From Mycobacterium heckeshornense (lineage in GTDB: Bacteria; Actinomycetota; Actinomycetes; Mycobacteriales; Mycobacteriaceae), in NCBI RefSeq assembly GCF_016592155.1, contig NZ_AP024237.1, forward strand, positions 2,604,001 to 2,668,000: DNA of 64,000 bases, read 5' to 3'. Below the pieces are notes generated by a model, which did no database searches, was not told the origin of the DNA, and saw only the letters and a program-made list of their open reading frames with translations. This document shows positions 56,049 through 64,000 of this stretch, one piece after another; the stretch's first letter is position 1, and every line of letters starts with the position of its first letter. Made by a program: the position numbers and the translations under genes.

Positions 56049-57908
56049 ATGACGGTGGGATCAGCAATTCTTGCGGAAGCGCCCGCCCGCGGTGCCGGGC
56101 TCAACCAGGTGGTCGGACTGACGATCGCCGCCGCCGTGATCGTGGCTGTGATGCTGTGGACCGGTTATGCGCACCGCACTCATCGGATCAGCTGGTTGAA
56201 CCGGATCGCGGAGTGGCTGGGCGACAAGTTCAACCGCCCCGCCTGGGTAGCCCTGCCGGTTCTGGTGTTCACCACGTCGATCATCTGTGCCCTGTTCGGC
56301 TTCATCTGGGACGTCAGCTGGCACATCGGCAATGGCCGCGATCCGGGACCGTTGGCCAACCCTGCGCACTACTTCATCGTGATCGGACTGTTCGGCATCT
56401 TCCTCGCCGGAATGACCGCGGTGGTCGTCCCATTCGACCGGCCCGGCCCTGCGGCGGTGCGCATCACCGATAGCTGGTACGCACCGGTCGGCGGCGTGCT
56501 GATGGCCGGCTGCGGGCTGTACGCACTGACCGGTTTCCCGCTCGACGACATCTGGCATCGCATCTTTGGCCAAGACGTCACCCTTTGGGGCCCAACGCAT
56601 TTGATGATGATCGGTGGCGCCGGATTCTCGCTTTACGCGGCGTTGATGTTGGAATACGAAGGCGGGCGGGCGATGCCGGAAACGCCAGCCGAGGGCTCCT
56701 ACGTCCAACGCGAGCGTCCGTTCATCCAATTCCTTCGTTACCTGTCCTTCGGCGGGTTGTTCATCGGGATGTCGGTCTGGCAAATCGAGTTCGACTTCGG
56801 TGTCCCCCAGTTCCGGCTGGTGTTTCAGCCGATGCTGATCGCTGCGGCAGCCGCCGTCGCGGCCGTCGCAGCCCGCATCACCATGGGACCGGGGGCGGCA
56901 ATCATCGCGGCCCTTCTCGCGATCGCGCTTCGCGGTGCGGTCGCCGTACTGGTCGGGCCCATCCTGGGAGCCCCGATCAACTGGTTCCCGCTGTATCTCG
57001 GCCCGGCCGTGGTGGTCGAATTGTTAGCCCTCGCACCGATTTTCCGGCGTCCGCTGCTGTTCGGCGCCGTCGCCGGTTTAGCTGTGGGCACCATCGGACT
57101 GTGGTTGGAGTCGCTGTGGATCGGTGCGGTGTACCACTATCCGTGGCCGGTCAGCATGTGGGGCGAAGCCCTGGCGATGGCCGTGCCCGCTGCGGTGCTG
57201 ACCGGGATGTGCGGGGCGATGCTGGGGATGGTGCTGACCGGCCAGCGCCTGCCGGGGCGGGTGCCAAGCATCACGATCGTGGCGCTGACCGTGCTCGTCG
57301 TCGGAGCCGGAGTGGCCAACGGTCTGCACATCCGGGTGCCCAACCAAGACACCGCCACCATCACATTGACCGACCTGCCGAGTCCGCCCGGGAAACACAT
57401 GGTGTCGGCCGATGTGCGCGTCAATCCCCCCGAGCTGGTCAGCAGCCACCCGGACTGGCTGACGATCCTGTCCTGGCAGGGCCGCATGAGTGACCACCGG
57501 GGTTTGATGATCGACTGGCTCAGGCAAGTCGGACCCGGTCACTACCAGTCCACTCAGCCGGTTCCGGTCTGGGGTACCTGGAAGACGCTGCTGCGCGTCC
57601 AGGACGGCAGGACCATGACGGCGGTGCCGATTTGGGCGCCCGCCGACGACGCCATTCCCGCGCCCGAAATTCCGGCGCTGGCCTCCAGCACTCGTCCGTT
57701 CGTGCTCGAGGTCACCATCCTGCAGCGCGAACGCGACCCGAACGTGCCGGCCTGGTTGTTCACCACCGGCGGCGTGATTGTGCTGATCTTCACGCTGATG
57801 GTCATTGCCGGGCTGGCGTGGGGCGCTGGCCGGATCAACGCTCGCGACACCGCGCCCAGGCGGCCGCAGCACACGGCGGCGGATCCTTCGCCTCCACAGG
57901 CAACGTGA
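56049..57908 (+). CDS. Polytopic membrane protein with duplicated D/H motif (possible FedA-like component)
   Basis: 619 residues from ATG 56049. About 11-12 membrane helices span 18-425. An extracytoplasmic segment (about 428-565) and a final helix (about 572-594) follow. Two membrane-edge repeats share a pattern: D88xxxWH92...D98...P105xH107 and D166xxWH170...D176...P182xH184. Such paired Asp/His sets look like metal ligands. The gene is coupled to a cupredoxin-like lipoprotein and a second polytopic protein. I recall related actinobacterial loci annotated as fenitrothion hydrolase (Fed) components; that name is a weak lead, not evidence of function here. Confidence 0.75.
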   Translation: MTVGSAILAEAPARGAGLNQVVGLTIAAAVIVAVMLWTGYAHRTHRISWLNRIAEWLGDKFNRPAWVALPVLVFTTSIICALFGFIWDVSWHIGNGRDPGPLANPAHYFIVIGLFGIFLAGMTAVVVPFDRPGPAAVRITDSWYAPVGGVLMAGCGLYALTGFPLDDIWHRIFGQDVTLWGPTHLMMIGGAGFSLYAALMLEYEGGRAMPETPAEGSYVQRERPFIQFLRYLSFGGLFIGMSVWQIEFDFGVPQFRLVFQPMLIAAAAAVAAVAARITMGPGAAIIAALLAIALRGAVAVLVGPILGAPINWFPLYLGPAVVVELLALAPIFRRPLLFGAVAGLAVGTIGLWLESLWIGAVYHYPWPVSMWGEALAMAVPAAVLTGMCGAMLGMVLTGQRLPGRVPSITIVALTVLVVGAGVANGLHIRVPNQDTATITLTDLPSPPGKHMVSADVRVNPPELVSSHPDWLTILSWQGRMSDHRGLMIDWLRQVGPGHYQSTQPVPVWGTWKTLLRVQDGRTMTAVPIWAPADDAIPAPEIPALASSTRPFVLEVTILQRERDPNVPAWLFTTGGVIVLIFTLMVIAGLAWGAGRINARDTAPRRPQHTAADPSPPQAT

Positions 57909-57910
57909 GC

Positions 57911-58282
57911 ATGACGAAACCCATTCGCGGGGCCCTGGTCATCGCAGCAGCCGCGACGCTGACCGGGGGCCTGGTCGCCTGTGGTGGTTCATCGAACAAC
58001 GGTGGGCCACCCAACCCGGTAGTTATCACTGTCACGATCAGCAAGGGGCAGGTCACGCCGGCCAACGCCACGCTGCAGGCCAAGGTCGGCGCGCCGATCA
58101 CCGTCGACGTCACCAGCGACGCCGCCGATGAACTGCACGTGCATTCCGTGCCCGACCACACGTTCCAGATCGCGGCCGCGCCGAACCAGAAGTTCGAATT
58201 CACGGTCGACGTGCCGGGCAACGTCGAGGTCGAACTCCACCACCTGGACCGCACCATCGCCACCATCCAAGTGCGCCCGTGA
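57911..58282 (+). CDS. Cupredoxin-like lipoprotein
   Basis: 123 residues from ATG 57911; GTG 57905 overlaps the previous stop (GTGA) and is an alternative. Lipoprotein signal with lipobox LVAC near residue 24, after a hydrophobic stretch starting ALVIAAAATLTGG. The mature part is a Greek-key beta domain of the EfeO/cupredoxin type: ANATLQAKVGAPITVDVTSD, ELHVHSVPDH, NQKFEFTVDVPGNVEVELHH. His residues in HVHS, PDH and LHH could bind copper or another metal. Its stop overlaps the next start by 4 bases. Likely anchored outside the membrane next to its two partners. Confidence 0.8.
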   Translation: MTKPIRGALVIAAAATLTGGLVACGGSSNNGGPPNPVVITVTISKGQVTPANATLQAKVGAPITVDVTSDAADELHVHSVPDHTFQIAAAPNQKFEFTVDVPGNVEVELHHLDRTIATIQVRP

Positions 58283-59649
58283 CGGCAGCCCGCGCCGCTG
58301 ACCTTTTGGCGCACGGTCTGGGCGGTTCGAGTGATCTGCCGGTGCCCTACGCCTACGCGGTGGTCGGTGCGGCTTGGGCGCTGACGTTCACGTTCGCCCT
58401 GGTGGCCTTCGCATGGCGCCGGCCGCGGTTCGATCCGGTCGCACCCGGCCGCCCGCTGCCGGCAGCGGTCACCGCTATCGTGGATGCCCGCGTCAGCCGC
58501 GTTACCGCCACCGGGGCCGCACTGGTTTTCGCGGTGTGGGCGGTGCTGGCCGGGTTGTGGGGCCCGCCGACGCCGAACAATGCCCTACTCGGGTCGTTCT
58601 ACGTGCTGCTGTGGGTCGGATTGGTCGCGCTTTCACTGCTTTTCGGACCGGTATGGCGGGTGCTCTCACCCGTGCGCACGGTCTACCTGCTGCTTTTGCG
58701 CCTCGCCCCGCCGCGCCTGCGTCGTCCACGACTGAGCTATCCCGAAAGCTGGGGATACCGCCCGGCCGCGGTAGCCCTGTTCGCATTCGTGTGGATGGAG
58801 TTGGCCAGTCCCAACTCGGCGTCACCGGCCGCGGTCGAGGTGTGGCTGCTGGTCTATGCGGTGGTCCTGCTGGTCGGGGCGTTGGCGTGCGGGCAGCGCT
58901 GGCTGGCCCGAGTCGACCCGTTCGGGGTGTACAGCATGGCGGTCTCCCGGCTCTCGCCGTTTCGCCGTAACGCGCTCACCGGGCAGATCGTCATCGGCAA
59001 CCCGCTCGATCACCTGCCGTCGCTGCCGGTTCGGCCCGGCGTGGTGGCGATGCTGGCGGTGTTGCTGGGCTCGACCGCATTCGACAGCTACTCGGCTTCA
59101 CCGACGTGGCGCACCTTCGCCGACCGGGTGTCGCGCACTGCCCACGCCGTGCCCACGGTGGTGTCGTCGTCGGTGCTGCGCAGTATCGGGTTGCTGGTCT
59201 TTATTGCCGTTGTGGCGCTGACGTTTTCGCTTGCGGCACGGGCCACCGGCGGCGTCGACAGTGCGCAGCGCAAGGCCCTGCCCGGCCAGATGGCGCACTC
59301 GCTGATCCCGATCGTGGTGGGCTACATCTTCGCCCACTACCTGTCGTATCTGGTCGAGCGCGGACAACAGACCCTCGTCGCGCTCGCCGACCCGTTCGCC
59401 CGGGGCTGGAACCTGCTCGGTCTGGCGCACCTGCACGTCGCCTACGTGCTGTCCATGCACCCGTCGGTGCTGGCCGGGATCAAGGTGGCCTGCGTCGTCA
59501 CCGGGCACATCGTGGCCGTCGTCGCCGCCCACGACCGGGCTTTGCAGCTGCTGCCGAAGGGCCATCAGCTCACCGGCCAGCTCACCATGATGCTGGTCAT
59601 GGTGGGCTATGGGGGTGCTGTTTTAGTCGCTGACTTTCGGCGTGCCTGA
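58279..59649 (+). CDS. Polytopic membrane protein, 3' end replaced by an IS (possible FedB-like component)
   Basis: 456 residues from GTG 58279, overlapping the lipoprotein stop (GTGA). About 8-9 helices. Conserved-looking residues sit in the second half: QMAHSLIPIVVGYIFAHYLSYLVERGQ, ADPFARGWNLLG and TGHIVAVVAAHDRALQLLP, with several intramembrane His. The native C-terminus is cut by the IS1182-family element after MLVMVGY; the present end GGAVLVADFRRA comes from the IS. Past the right IS end (61511-61549) the lost tail TFTGLYLLFGG and its stop remain. Only about 11 residues are changed, so the protein may still work. Confidence 0.82.
   Translation: MTAARAADLLAHGLGGSSDLPVPYAYAVVGAAWALTFTFALVAFAWRRPRFDPVAPGRPLPAAVTAIVDARVSRVTATGAALVFAVWAVLAGLWGPPTPNNALLGSFYVLLWVGLVALSLLFGPVWRVLSPVRTVYLLLLRLAPPRLRRPRLSYPESWGYRPAAVALFAFVWMELASPNSASPAAVEVWLLVYAVVLLVGALACGQRWLARVDPFGVYSMAVSRLSPFRRNALTGQIVIGNPLDHLPSLPVRPGVVAMLAVLLGSTAFDSYSASPTWRTFADRVSRTAHAVPTVVSSSVLRSIGLLVFIAVVALTFSLAARATGGVDSAQRKALPGQMAHSLIPIVVGYIFAHYLSYLVERGQQTLVALADPFARGWNLLGLAHLHVAYVLSMHPSVLAGIKVACVVTGHIVAVVAAHDRALQLLPKGHQLTGQLTMMLVMVGYGGAVLVADFRRA
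59607..59610. repeat. Target-site duplication CTAT, left copy
   Basis: CTAT ends the uninterrupted part of the membrane gene and recurs at 61511-61514 directly right of the element. A 4-base duplication fits the IS1182 family. Confidence 0.75.
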
Positions 59650-59686
59650 GCGGATTTCGCGTAGGTGGTCGACGAGGATCTGATGT

Positions 59687-61381
59687 GTGGCTTTGGGACG
59701 GGAGGATCGGCAGGGCCGGTTCGATGACGTGATGCTGCTGGTGGGTGATCAGCTGCCGGCGGGCAGTATTTACCGGCTGTTGGCCGAGCACGGCGGTGCA
59801 CTGTTTGACGATGACTATTTCGCTGATCTGTTCAAGCGCTCGGCGCTGGGTCGACCGACGGTGCCGGCGCGGGTGATGGCCACAGTGATGCTGCTGCAGG
59901 CCTATGAGGGATTGTCGGATCGGGAGGCGTGTGACCGGTTGGCCTTTGATCTGCGCTGGAAAGCGGCCGCCGGGTTGACGGTGGACGCCGAGGCTTTTCA
60001 TCCCACGGTGCTGGTCGGCATGCGCAACCGGCTACGCGCATCGGATCGGCCACGGCGGTTGTTCGAGGACGTGAACACCACCGCGCGAGCGGCGGGGTTG
60101 TTGCGGGGACGACGCCGGGTGCTGGATTCGACGCCGCTGTTGGATGCGGTGGCCACCCAGGACACGGTGATCCAGCTGCGGGCCGCGATCCGCAAACTGC
60201 TGACCGTGGCTGATCGGGCCGATCCGGAAGTGGCCGGTGCGGTGCGCACCGTGCTGACCCGCGACGATGACTACGCCAGCCTGGGCAAACCACCGTGTGA
60301 CTGGGATGACCCCAAAGCGCGTGAAGCCTTGGTCGATGCGCTGGTGCGCGACGCCAACGCCGCACTGGAGGCCCTCGATGGCCGCAAGCTCGATGGGGCA
60401 CTCAGTGAGGCGGTCGAGTTGTTGGCGCTGGTGGCCGGCCAAGACGTCGAAGCCGGCGACGACGGAATCTTCCGCATTGCCCGGCGAGTGGCCAAAGACC
60501 GGATGATCTCCACCGTCGATACCGAAGCCCGCCATGGGCATAAGTCGCGGGCGCGGACCTTCGATGGCTACAAGTCCCATCTGGGTATCGACCCCGACGA
60601 CGAGCTGATCACCGGGGTGGCCATCACCGCGGCCAACGCCGCCGACCGTGAGGTCATCGATGAGCTGTTGGGCAACCCCGCCACCGACATCAGAAGTGCT
60701 GCACCCGCCACCGCCCCCGACACCGACAGCAGCACCGATGCCGCCACCGATGCCGATGCCGATGCCGATGCCGATGAAACGATCACCGATCACGGCGAGC
60801 ATGTGCACAACGAGTCGGAGCCGAACGTCTTTGAGGTGTATGGCGATTCGGCTTACGCCGATGGGGCCACCCTGGATGAGCAGACCGGGCGGGGTCATGA
60901 CATGCGCGCCAAGGTGCCCCCGGTGCGCAACGCCAACGGCTATTCCAAAGACCGGTTCGGTATCGACCTGGCCGCCGGCACCGTGACCTGCCCGGCCGAG
61001 CACACCGTGGCGATCAGCACCGGCCGGCGTCAGCAGGTCGCTCGCTTCGGTGCGTTCTGTGGGTCCTGCCCACTGCAGGCGGAGTGCACCAAAGCCCGTC
61101 GCGGGCGGGTGATCACCATCCATGCCCATGAAGCCGCCCTGCAGCACGCCAAGGCCCGCCAACGCGATCCGGCCTGGCAGGCCGATTACCGAACGTATCG
61201 GCCGGTCGTGGAACGCAAGATCAGTCACTTCACCCGCCGCCCCTGGGGTGGTCGCAAGGCGCGGTGCCGCGGCCAAAAACGCATCCTGACCGACATCCTG
61301 GCCCGAGCAGGAGCGATCAACCTCGCCCGGTTGGCCACCTTGGGCTTGCACCCACACGCCGGGGGTTGGGCCATCGCCTGA
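59687..61381 (+). CDS. IS1182-family transposase
   Basis: 564 residues from GTG 59687. N-terminal DUF772-type region: LPAGSIYRLLAEHGGALFDDDYFADLF, VMLLQAYEGLSDREACDRLAFDLRWKAAAG, AFHPTVLVGMRNRL. DDE core: VLDSTPLLDAV (first Asp), EVYGDSAYADG (second Asp), then CPLQAECTKARRGRV zinc-finger-like Cys pair and the Glu-containing YRPVVERKISHF. Between 340 and 365 lies an Asp/Ala-rich insert encoded by a GATGCC hexamer array. Confidence 0.92.
   Translation: MALGREDRQGRFDDVMLLVGDQLPAGSIYRLLAEHGGALFDDDYFADLFKRSALGRPTVPARVMATVMLLQAYEGLSDREACDRLAFDLRWKAAAGLTVDAEAFHPTVLVGMRNRLRASDRPRRLFEDVNTTARAAGLLRGRRRVLDSTPLLDAVATQDTVIQLRAAIRKLLTVADRADPEVAGAVRTVLTRDDDYASLGKPPCDWDDPKAREALVDALVRDANAALEALDGRKLDGALSEAVELLALVAGQDVEAGDDGIFRIARRVAKDRMISTVDTEARHGHKSRARTFDGYKSHLGIDPDDELITGVAITAANAADREVIDELLGNPATDIRSAAPATAPDTDSSTDAATDADADADADETITDHGEHVHNESEPNVFEVYGDSAYADGATLDEQTGRGHDMRAKVPPVRNANGYSKDRFGIDLAAGTVTCPAEHTVAISTGRRQQVARFGAFCGSCPLQAECTKARRGRVITIHAHEAALQHAKARQRDPAWQADYRTYRPVVERKISHFTRRPWGGRKARCRGQKRILTDILARAGAINLARLATLGLHPHAGGWAIA
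60742..60777. repeat. GATGCC hexamer tandem repeat inside the IS1182 transposase
   Basis: Five or so consecutive GATGCC units (interrupted once by a GCC/ACC variant) encode alternating Asp-Ala in a linker of the transposase. The array is in frame, so copy changes alter only linker length. Confidence 0.7.
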
Positions 61382-61560
61382 TCCGGGACCACCGGGCCAC
61401 CCGGCCGCACGGCTACCCCGATCAGATCAGCCAGCGAAAGCCATCACAGCCGTCGAAATCTCGATACCGCCAAATCCCCGCCCCACGGGGGTCACTACAT
61501 CAGCGCCGTCCTATACCTTCACCGGCCTGTACCTGTTGTTCGGCGGATAGGCCACCGGGG

Positions 61561-62070
61561 TCAGGCGATCATGTACTCGGCCTTCTTGGTGCCGTCCCAG
61601 CGGCGCAGCCCCGCGATGCCGCCGGCGATCTCCGACGGTCGTGCGGCGATGCGCAGCGCGCGCCCCAGCTGGGCCCCGCCGACCCGTCTGGCCAGCGTGA
61701 TGTGCGCGGTCCAATGGCCCGGCAGGCAGTTGGGCATCGGCGCGGGCGCCAGGTGCGGCAGGGACAGCCGATACACCTCGGCATGCACGCTCAGCAACTC
61801 GGTTGTCGGAACGACCAGCCGCGCCAGCACCGCCTTGCCGCGGCCGAACAGCAGCGGCGCGCCGATGACACACTCCGGCGGCAACCGCCGGGCGACGGCG
61901 GCCAGCAGCGCGTCCACCTCGGGCTCGATGCGTTCGGCAACCACCAGCGTCGCGTGCGGGCGGCTGGCCGGTGCCTGGCTGGGGATGCCGGCAGCGGCGA
62001 GGTCGTTCCAGATGCGGCGAATCGCCGCCTCGGTGTCGGCGTTGAACACCAGCTCGATCGAGTGAACCAT
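61561..62070 (-). CDS. 2'-5' RNA ligase / 2H phosphoesterase superfamily protein
   Basis: 169 residues from ATG 62070, TGATG overlap with the bioD stop. Two HxTx motifs of the 2H superfamily are visible: SRPHATLVV (about 42-47) and TAHITLARR (about 121-128), spaced as in LigT. Members hydrolyse 2',3'-cyclic nucleotides or ligate tRNA halves. In vivo role is unknown. Coupling to bioD is positional and need not mean a biotin role. The right end of the IS1182-family element is 50 bases downstream. Confidence 0.88.
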   Translation of the reverse strand: MVHSIELVFNADTEAAIRRIWNDLAAAGIPSQAPASRPHATLVVAERIEPEVDALLAAVARRLPPECVIGAPLLFGRGKAVLARLVVPTTELLSVHAEVYRLSLPHLAPAPMPNCLPGHWTAHITLARRVGGAQLGRALRIAARPSEIAGGIAGLRRWDGTKKAEYMIA

Positions 62071-62750
62071 CAGCCGACCAGCGCGCTCACCCAGTCCCTG
62101 TCGAAAACCCGCGCGCTCATGGCGGCGAACTCCGCAGCGTCCATCGTCCCGGCCGAGGCCGGCAGCGCGGCGCGCACCGGTGCCAGCTTCGCCAGCACGC
62201 ACCGGTTGGAGACATGCACGGTCGCCGGCCGGGCAGGCCAGCTGCCGATCACCAGTCCGGCACACGAAACGCCTTGGGCTGCAAGGGCTTCCAATGTCAG
62301 CGCGGTATGGTTGAGGGTGCCTAGCTCGCAACGGGTCACCAGCAGCACTGCCGCGTCGAGGTCGGCGGCGAGGTCGCGCAACGTGACACCGTTGCGAGCC
62401 AGTTCCACCAGCAGCCCGCCCGCGCCTTCGACCAGGGTCAACCGTGTCGGGCTGTCGGCGCCGCGGACCAGGCCCAGCAGGTCGTCGCGGGTGGGCAGGC
62501 TCATGCCGGCGTGGTCGGCGGCCGCCGCCGGCGCCAGTGGCTGTGGATAGCGCGCCAGACCGGCCAGCCGCGTGACCCCGGATAACCGGGCCACCACGGC
62601 AAGGTCGTCGTCGCCGGCGTCCGTGCCGGTCTGCACCGGTTTGCATACCGCCACATCGATGCCGGCTTGGCGCGCGTGACAGGCCAGCGCCGCGGTGGCG
62701 ATCGTCTTGCCCACCCCGGTGTCGGTGCCGGTGACGAGCAGGATTGTCAA
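62070..62750 (-). CDS. bioD: ATP-dependent dethiobiotin synthetase
   Basis: 226 residues from TTG 62750, which overlaps the bioF stop (TTGA); no ATG or GTG fits better. Closes the ureido ring of dethiobiotin. Modified P-loop [10 protein letters not shown] at 7-16, DAPA-binding Lys in [35 protein letters not shown]. Length fits the family. Confidence 0.96.
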   Translation of the reverse strand: MTILLVTGTDTGVGKTIATAALACHARQAGIDVAVCKPVQTGTDAGDDDLAVVARLSGVTRLAGLARYPQPLAPAAAADHAGMSLPTRDDLLGLVRGADSPTRLTLVEGAGGLLVELARNGVTLRDLAADLDAAVLLVTRCELGTLNHTALTLEALAAQGVSCAGLVIGSWPARPATVHVSNRCVLAKLAPVRAALPASAGTMDAAEFAAMSARVFDRDWVSALVG

Positions 62751-63901
62751 GGTCGTGCTGCGGCCAGCACATCGGTCAACACCGTTCGCGCCAGCTCGAG
62801 ATCGTCGTCGTCCATCGACGCCCGCGCGGTCAATCGCAGCCGCGACGTCCCGGCGGGCACCGTCGGGGGGCGAAAACAGCCCACCCGCACGCCGGCATCC
62901 AGGCAGGCGGCCGCCGCCGCCACCGCCACCTCCGGATCCCCGAGGATCACCGGCACCACCGCCGACTCCGGTACCTGGCTTACGCCGCAGATCCGGGCAA
63001 GGCTGCGCGCATGCCGGAGCACCGCGTCGGGCCGCCACGGCTCGGCCGCCAGCACCCGCAGCGCGGCCAGGGCCGCGCCCGCCGCGGCCGGTGCCAGACC
63101 GGTGTCGAAGATGAACGCCCGCGCCGCGTCGATCAGGTGATCCCGGACCTCGGCCGACCCGAGCACCGCGCCGCCCTGGCTGCCGAGCGCCTTGGACAAC
63201 GTAGCCGTGATGACCACATCGGGCGCCCCGGCGAGCCCGAGCTCATGCACCAGCCCGCGTCCGCCCGCACCGCGCACCCCGAGGCCGTGCGCCTCGTCGA
63301 CGATGAGCAGCGCGCGGTGCCGTCGGCACACCTCGTGCAGCTGCTGCACCGGCGCCAGGGCGCCGTCGGCGGAAAACACCGAATCGGTGACGACGACGGC
63401 GCGGTCCTCCTGCCGCGATGCCAGCGTCGCGTCCACCGCGTCGACGTCGCGGTGCGGTGTCACCACCACCCGGGCCCGAGACAGACGGCAGGCGTCGACC
63501 AGCGAGGCGTGCGACTGCGCGTCGGACACCAGCAGCGACCCGGGACCCGACAAGCCGACCACCGCCCCCAGGTTGGCGGTGTAACCAGAGGAAAACACCA
63601 AACCTGTTGGTGCACCGACGAATTCGGCTAGTGCGCACTCGAGTTCGTGGTGCAGCTCGGTGTCGCCGGTGACCAGCCGTGAACCGGTGGAGCCCGCGCC
63701 CCACGTACGCAGCGCCTGCACACCGGCGTCGATGACCTCGGGATGCCGGCAAAGACCGAGGTAGTCGTTGGACGCCAGGTCCAGCTCGGCGGCCACCGCC
63801 GGGCGCGGCCGCAGCGAGCGCCGCAACCCGGCCCGCCGGCGCTGCTGTTCTACCGCCCGTAACCAGGCCAGCGGTGAGGTCTCGATCGGCGCGCGCGTCA
63901 T
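62747..63901 (-). CDS. bioF: 8-amino-7-oxononanoate synthase
   Basis: 384 residues from ATG 63901. PLP enzyme condensing pimeloyl thioester and alanine. Visible features are [77 protein letters not shown], the PLP lysine in [12 protein letters not shown], and [10 protein letters not shown]. It begins 8 bases after the bioA stop. Confidence 0.97.
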   Translation of the reverse strand: MTRAPIETSPLAWLRAVEQQRRRAGLRRSLRPRPAVAAELDLASNDYLGLCRHPEVIDAGVQALRTWGAGSTGSRLVTGDTELHHELECALAEFVGAPTGLVFSSGYTANLGAVVGLSGPGSLLVSDAQSHASLVDACRLSRARVVVTPHRDVDAVDATLASRQEDRAVVVTDSVFSADGALAPVQQLHEVCRRHRALLIVDEAHGLGVRGAGGRGLVHELGLAGAPDVVITATLSKALGSQGGAVLGSAEVRDHLIDAARAFIFDTGLAPAAAGAALAALRVLAAEPWRPDAVLRHARSLARICGVSQVPESAVVPVILGDPEVAVAAAAACLDAGVRVGCFRPPTVPAGTSRLRLTARASMDDDDLELARTVLTDVLAAARP

Positions 63902-63909
63902 GTCGGCGT

Positions 63910-64000
63910 TCAGCCTACGAGGCGAGCCACCTCGACCATCGCCGAGGTGATCTGCGCGATCTCGTCGGCCCCGCAGATGAACGGCGGCATCGCGTAGATG
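63910..64000 (-). CDS. bioA: DAPA aminotransferase BioA, C-terminal fragment (runs off the right edge)
   Basis: Only the last 29 codons are in the window: ...IYAMPPFICGADEIAQITSAMVEVARLVG, then TGA 63912-63910. This matches the BioA C-terminus, where the segment after YAMPP closes the adenosylmethionine 8-amino-7-oxononanoate transaminase fold. Position before bioF and bioD on the same strand completes the bioA-bioF-bioD operon. Confidence 0.85.
   Translation of the reverse strand, partial: IYAMPPFICGADEIAQITSAMVEVARLVG

Larger units (their letters stand above)
59611..61510 (+). mobile_element. IS1182-family insertion sequence
   Basis: About 1900 bases between CTAT direct repeats. Ends are imperfect inverted repeats: GGGGGTGCTGTTTTAGT on the left and GACGGCGCTGATGTAGT read inward from the right (12 of 17 match). 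One intact transposase on the plus strand. Removing the element and one CTAT restores an uninterrupted C-terminus for the membrane gene, which confirms the boundaries. Confidence 0.85.

Noticed and set aside
60742..60777. Hexamer repeat as a possible CRISPR or VNTR locus
   Set aside because: In-frame coding repeat within the transposase; units are 6 bases and there are no spacers. No CRISPR array was seen anywhere in the window.

Overview
The window is high-GC actinobacterial DNA from a mycobacterium, most likely a slow grower. Evidence is gene content and order: polA-rpsA-coaE, pdtaR, a Cya-type adenylyl cyclase, cydDC, pykA, a trp-lgt operon, a his operon, the nad genes and the bio genes. 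This is the order I recall for the Rv1568-Rv1631 segment of M. tuberculosis, read in reverse. Species cannot be named from this sequence alone.

Layout. 1-5.1 kb: coaE (partial), rpsA and polA on the minus strand. 5.1-10.1 kb: a DUF35/thiolase pair behind a KstR-like operator, pdtaR (minus), a tRNA-Leu(CAA), a DUF488 gene, an adenylyl cyclase and a DUF308 membrane gene. 10.1-13.5 kb: cydD and cydC without cydA or cydB; a six-codon ORF and a palindromic operator sit where cydAB would be. 13.5-20 kb: membrane proteins, tesB, pykA, a DUF2752 gene and a TM2 gene. 18.9-25.2 kb: a minus-strand chain trpE, a membrane gene, trpC, trpB, trpA, lgt, followed by bcp in divergent orientation.

25.8-39.3 kb is an accessory island between bcp and hisI. 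It holds an IS1380-family element, a small secreted protein, a decayed Ser/Thr kinase, a beta-lactamase-like hydrolase, two paralogous SAM methyltransferases, a glycosyltransferase fused to an M23 peptidase domain, an unknown protein, a sugar epimerase/dehydratase, and an IS1634-family element inserted in an older IS110-like remnant.

39.4-46 kb: the his operon (hisD-C-B-H-A-impA-hisF-hisI, minus). 46-52.3 kb: a DUF385 gene, a Zn-alcohol dehydrogenase with a divergent TetR regulator, then nadA-nadB-nadC with a divergent NrtR-type Nudix regulator. nadB carries two one-base homopolymer insertions. 52.3-55.7 kb: a lipase, a membrane gene, bsaP and bioB. 55.7-61.5 kb: a membrane/cupredoxin gene trio whose last gene is hit at its 3' end by an IS1182-family element. 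61.5-64 kb: a 2H phosphoesterase gene, bioD, bioF and the end of bioA.

The most interesting points are the apparent precise loss of cydAB with cydDC kept, the GT2-M23 fusion, the membrane/cupredoxin trio with a duplicated Asp/His motif, the frameshifted nadB, and several readable operators (KstR-, BlaI-, NrtR- and BioQ-like).
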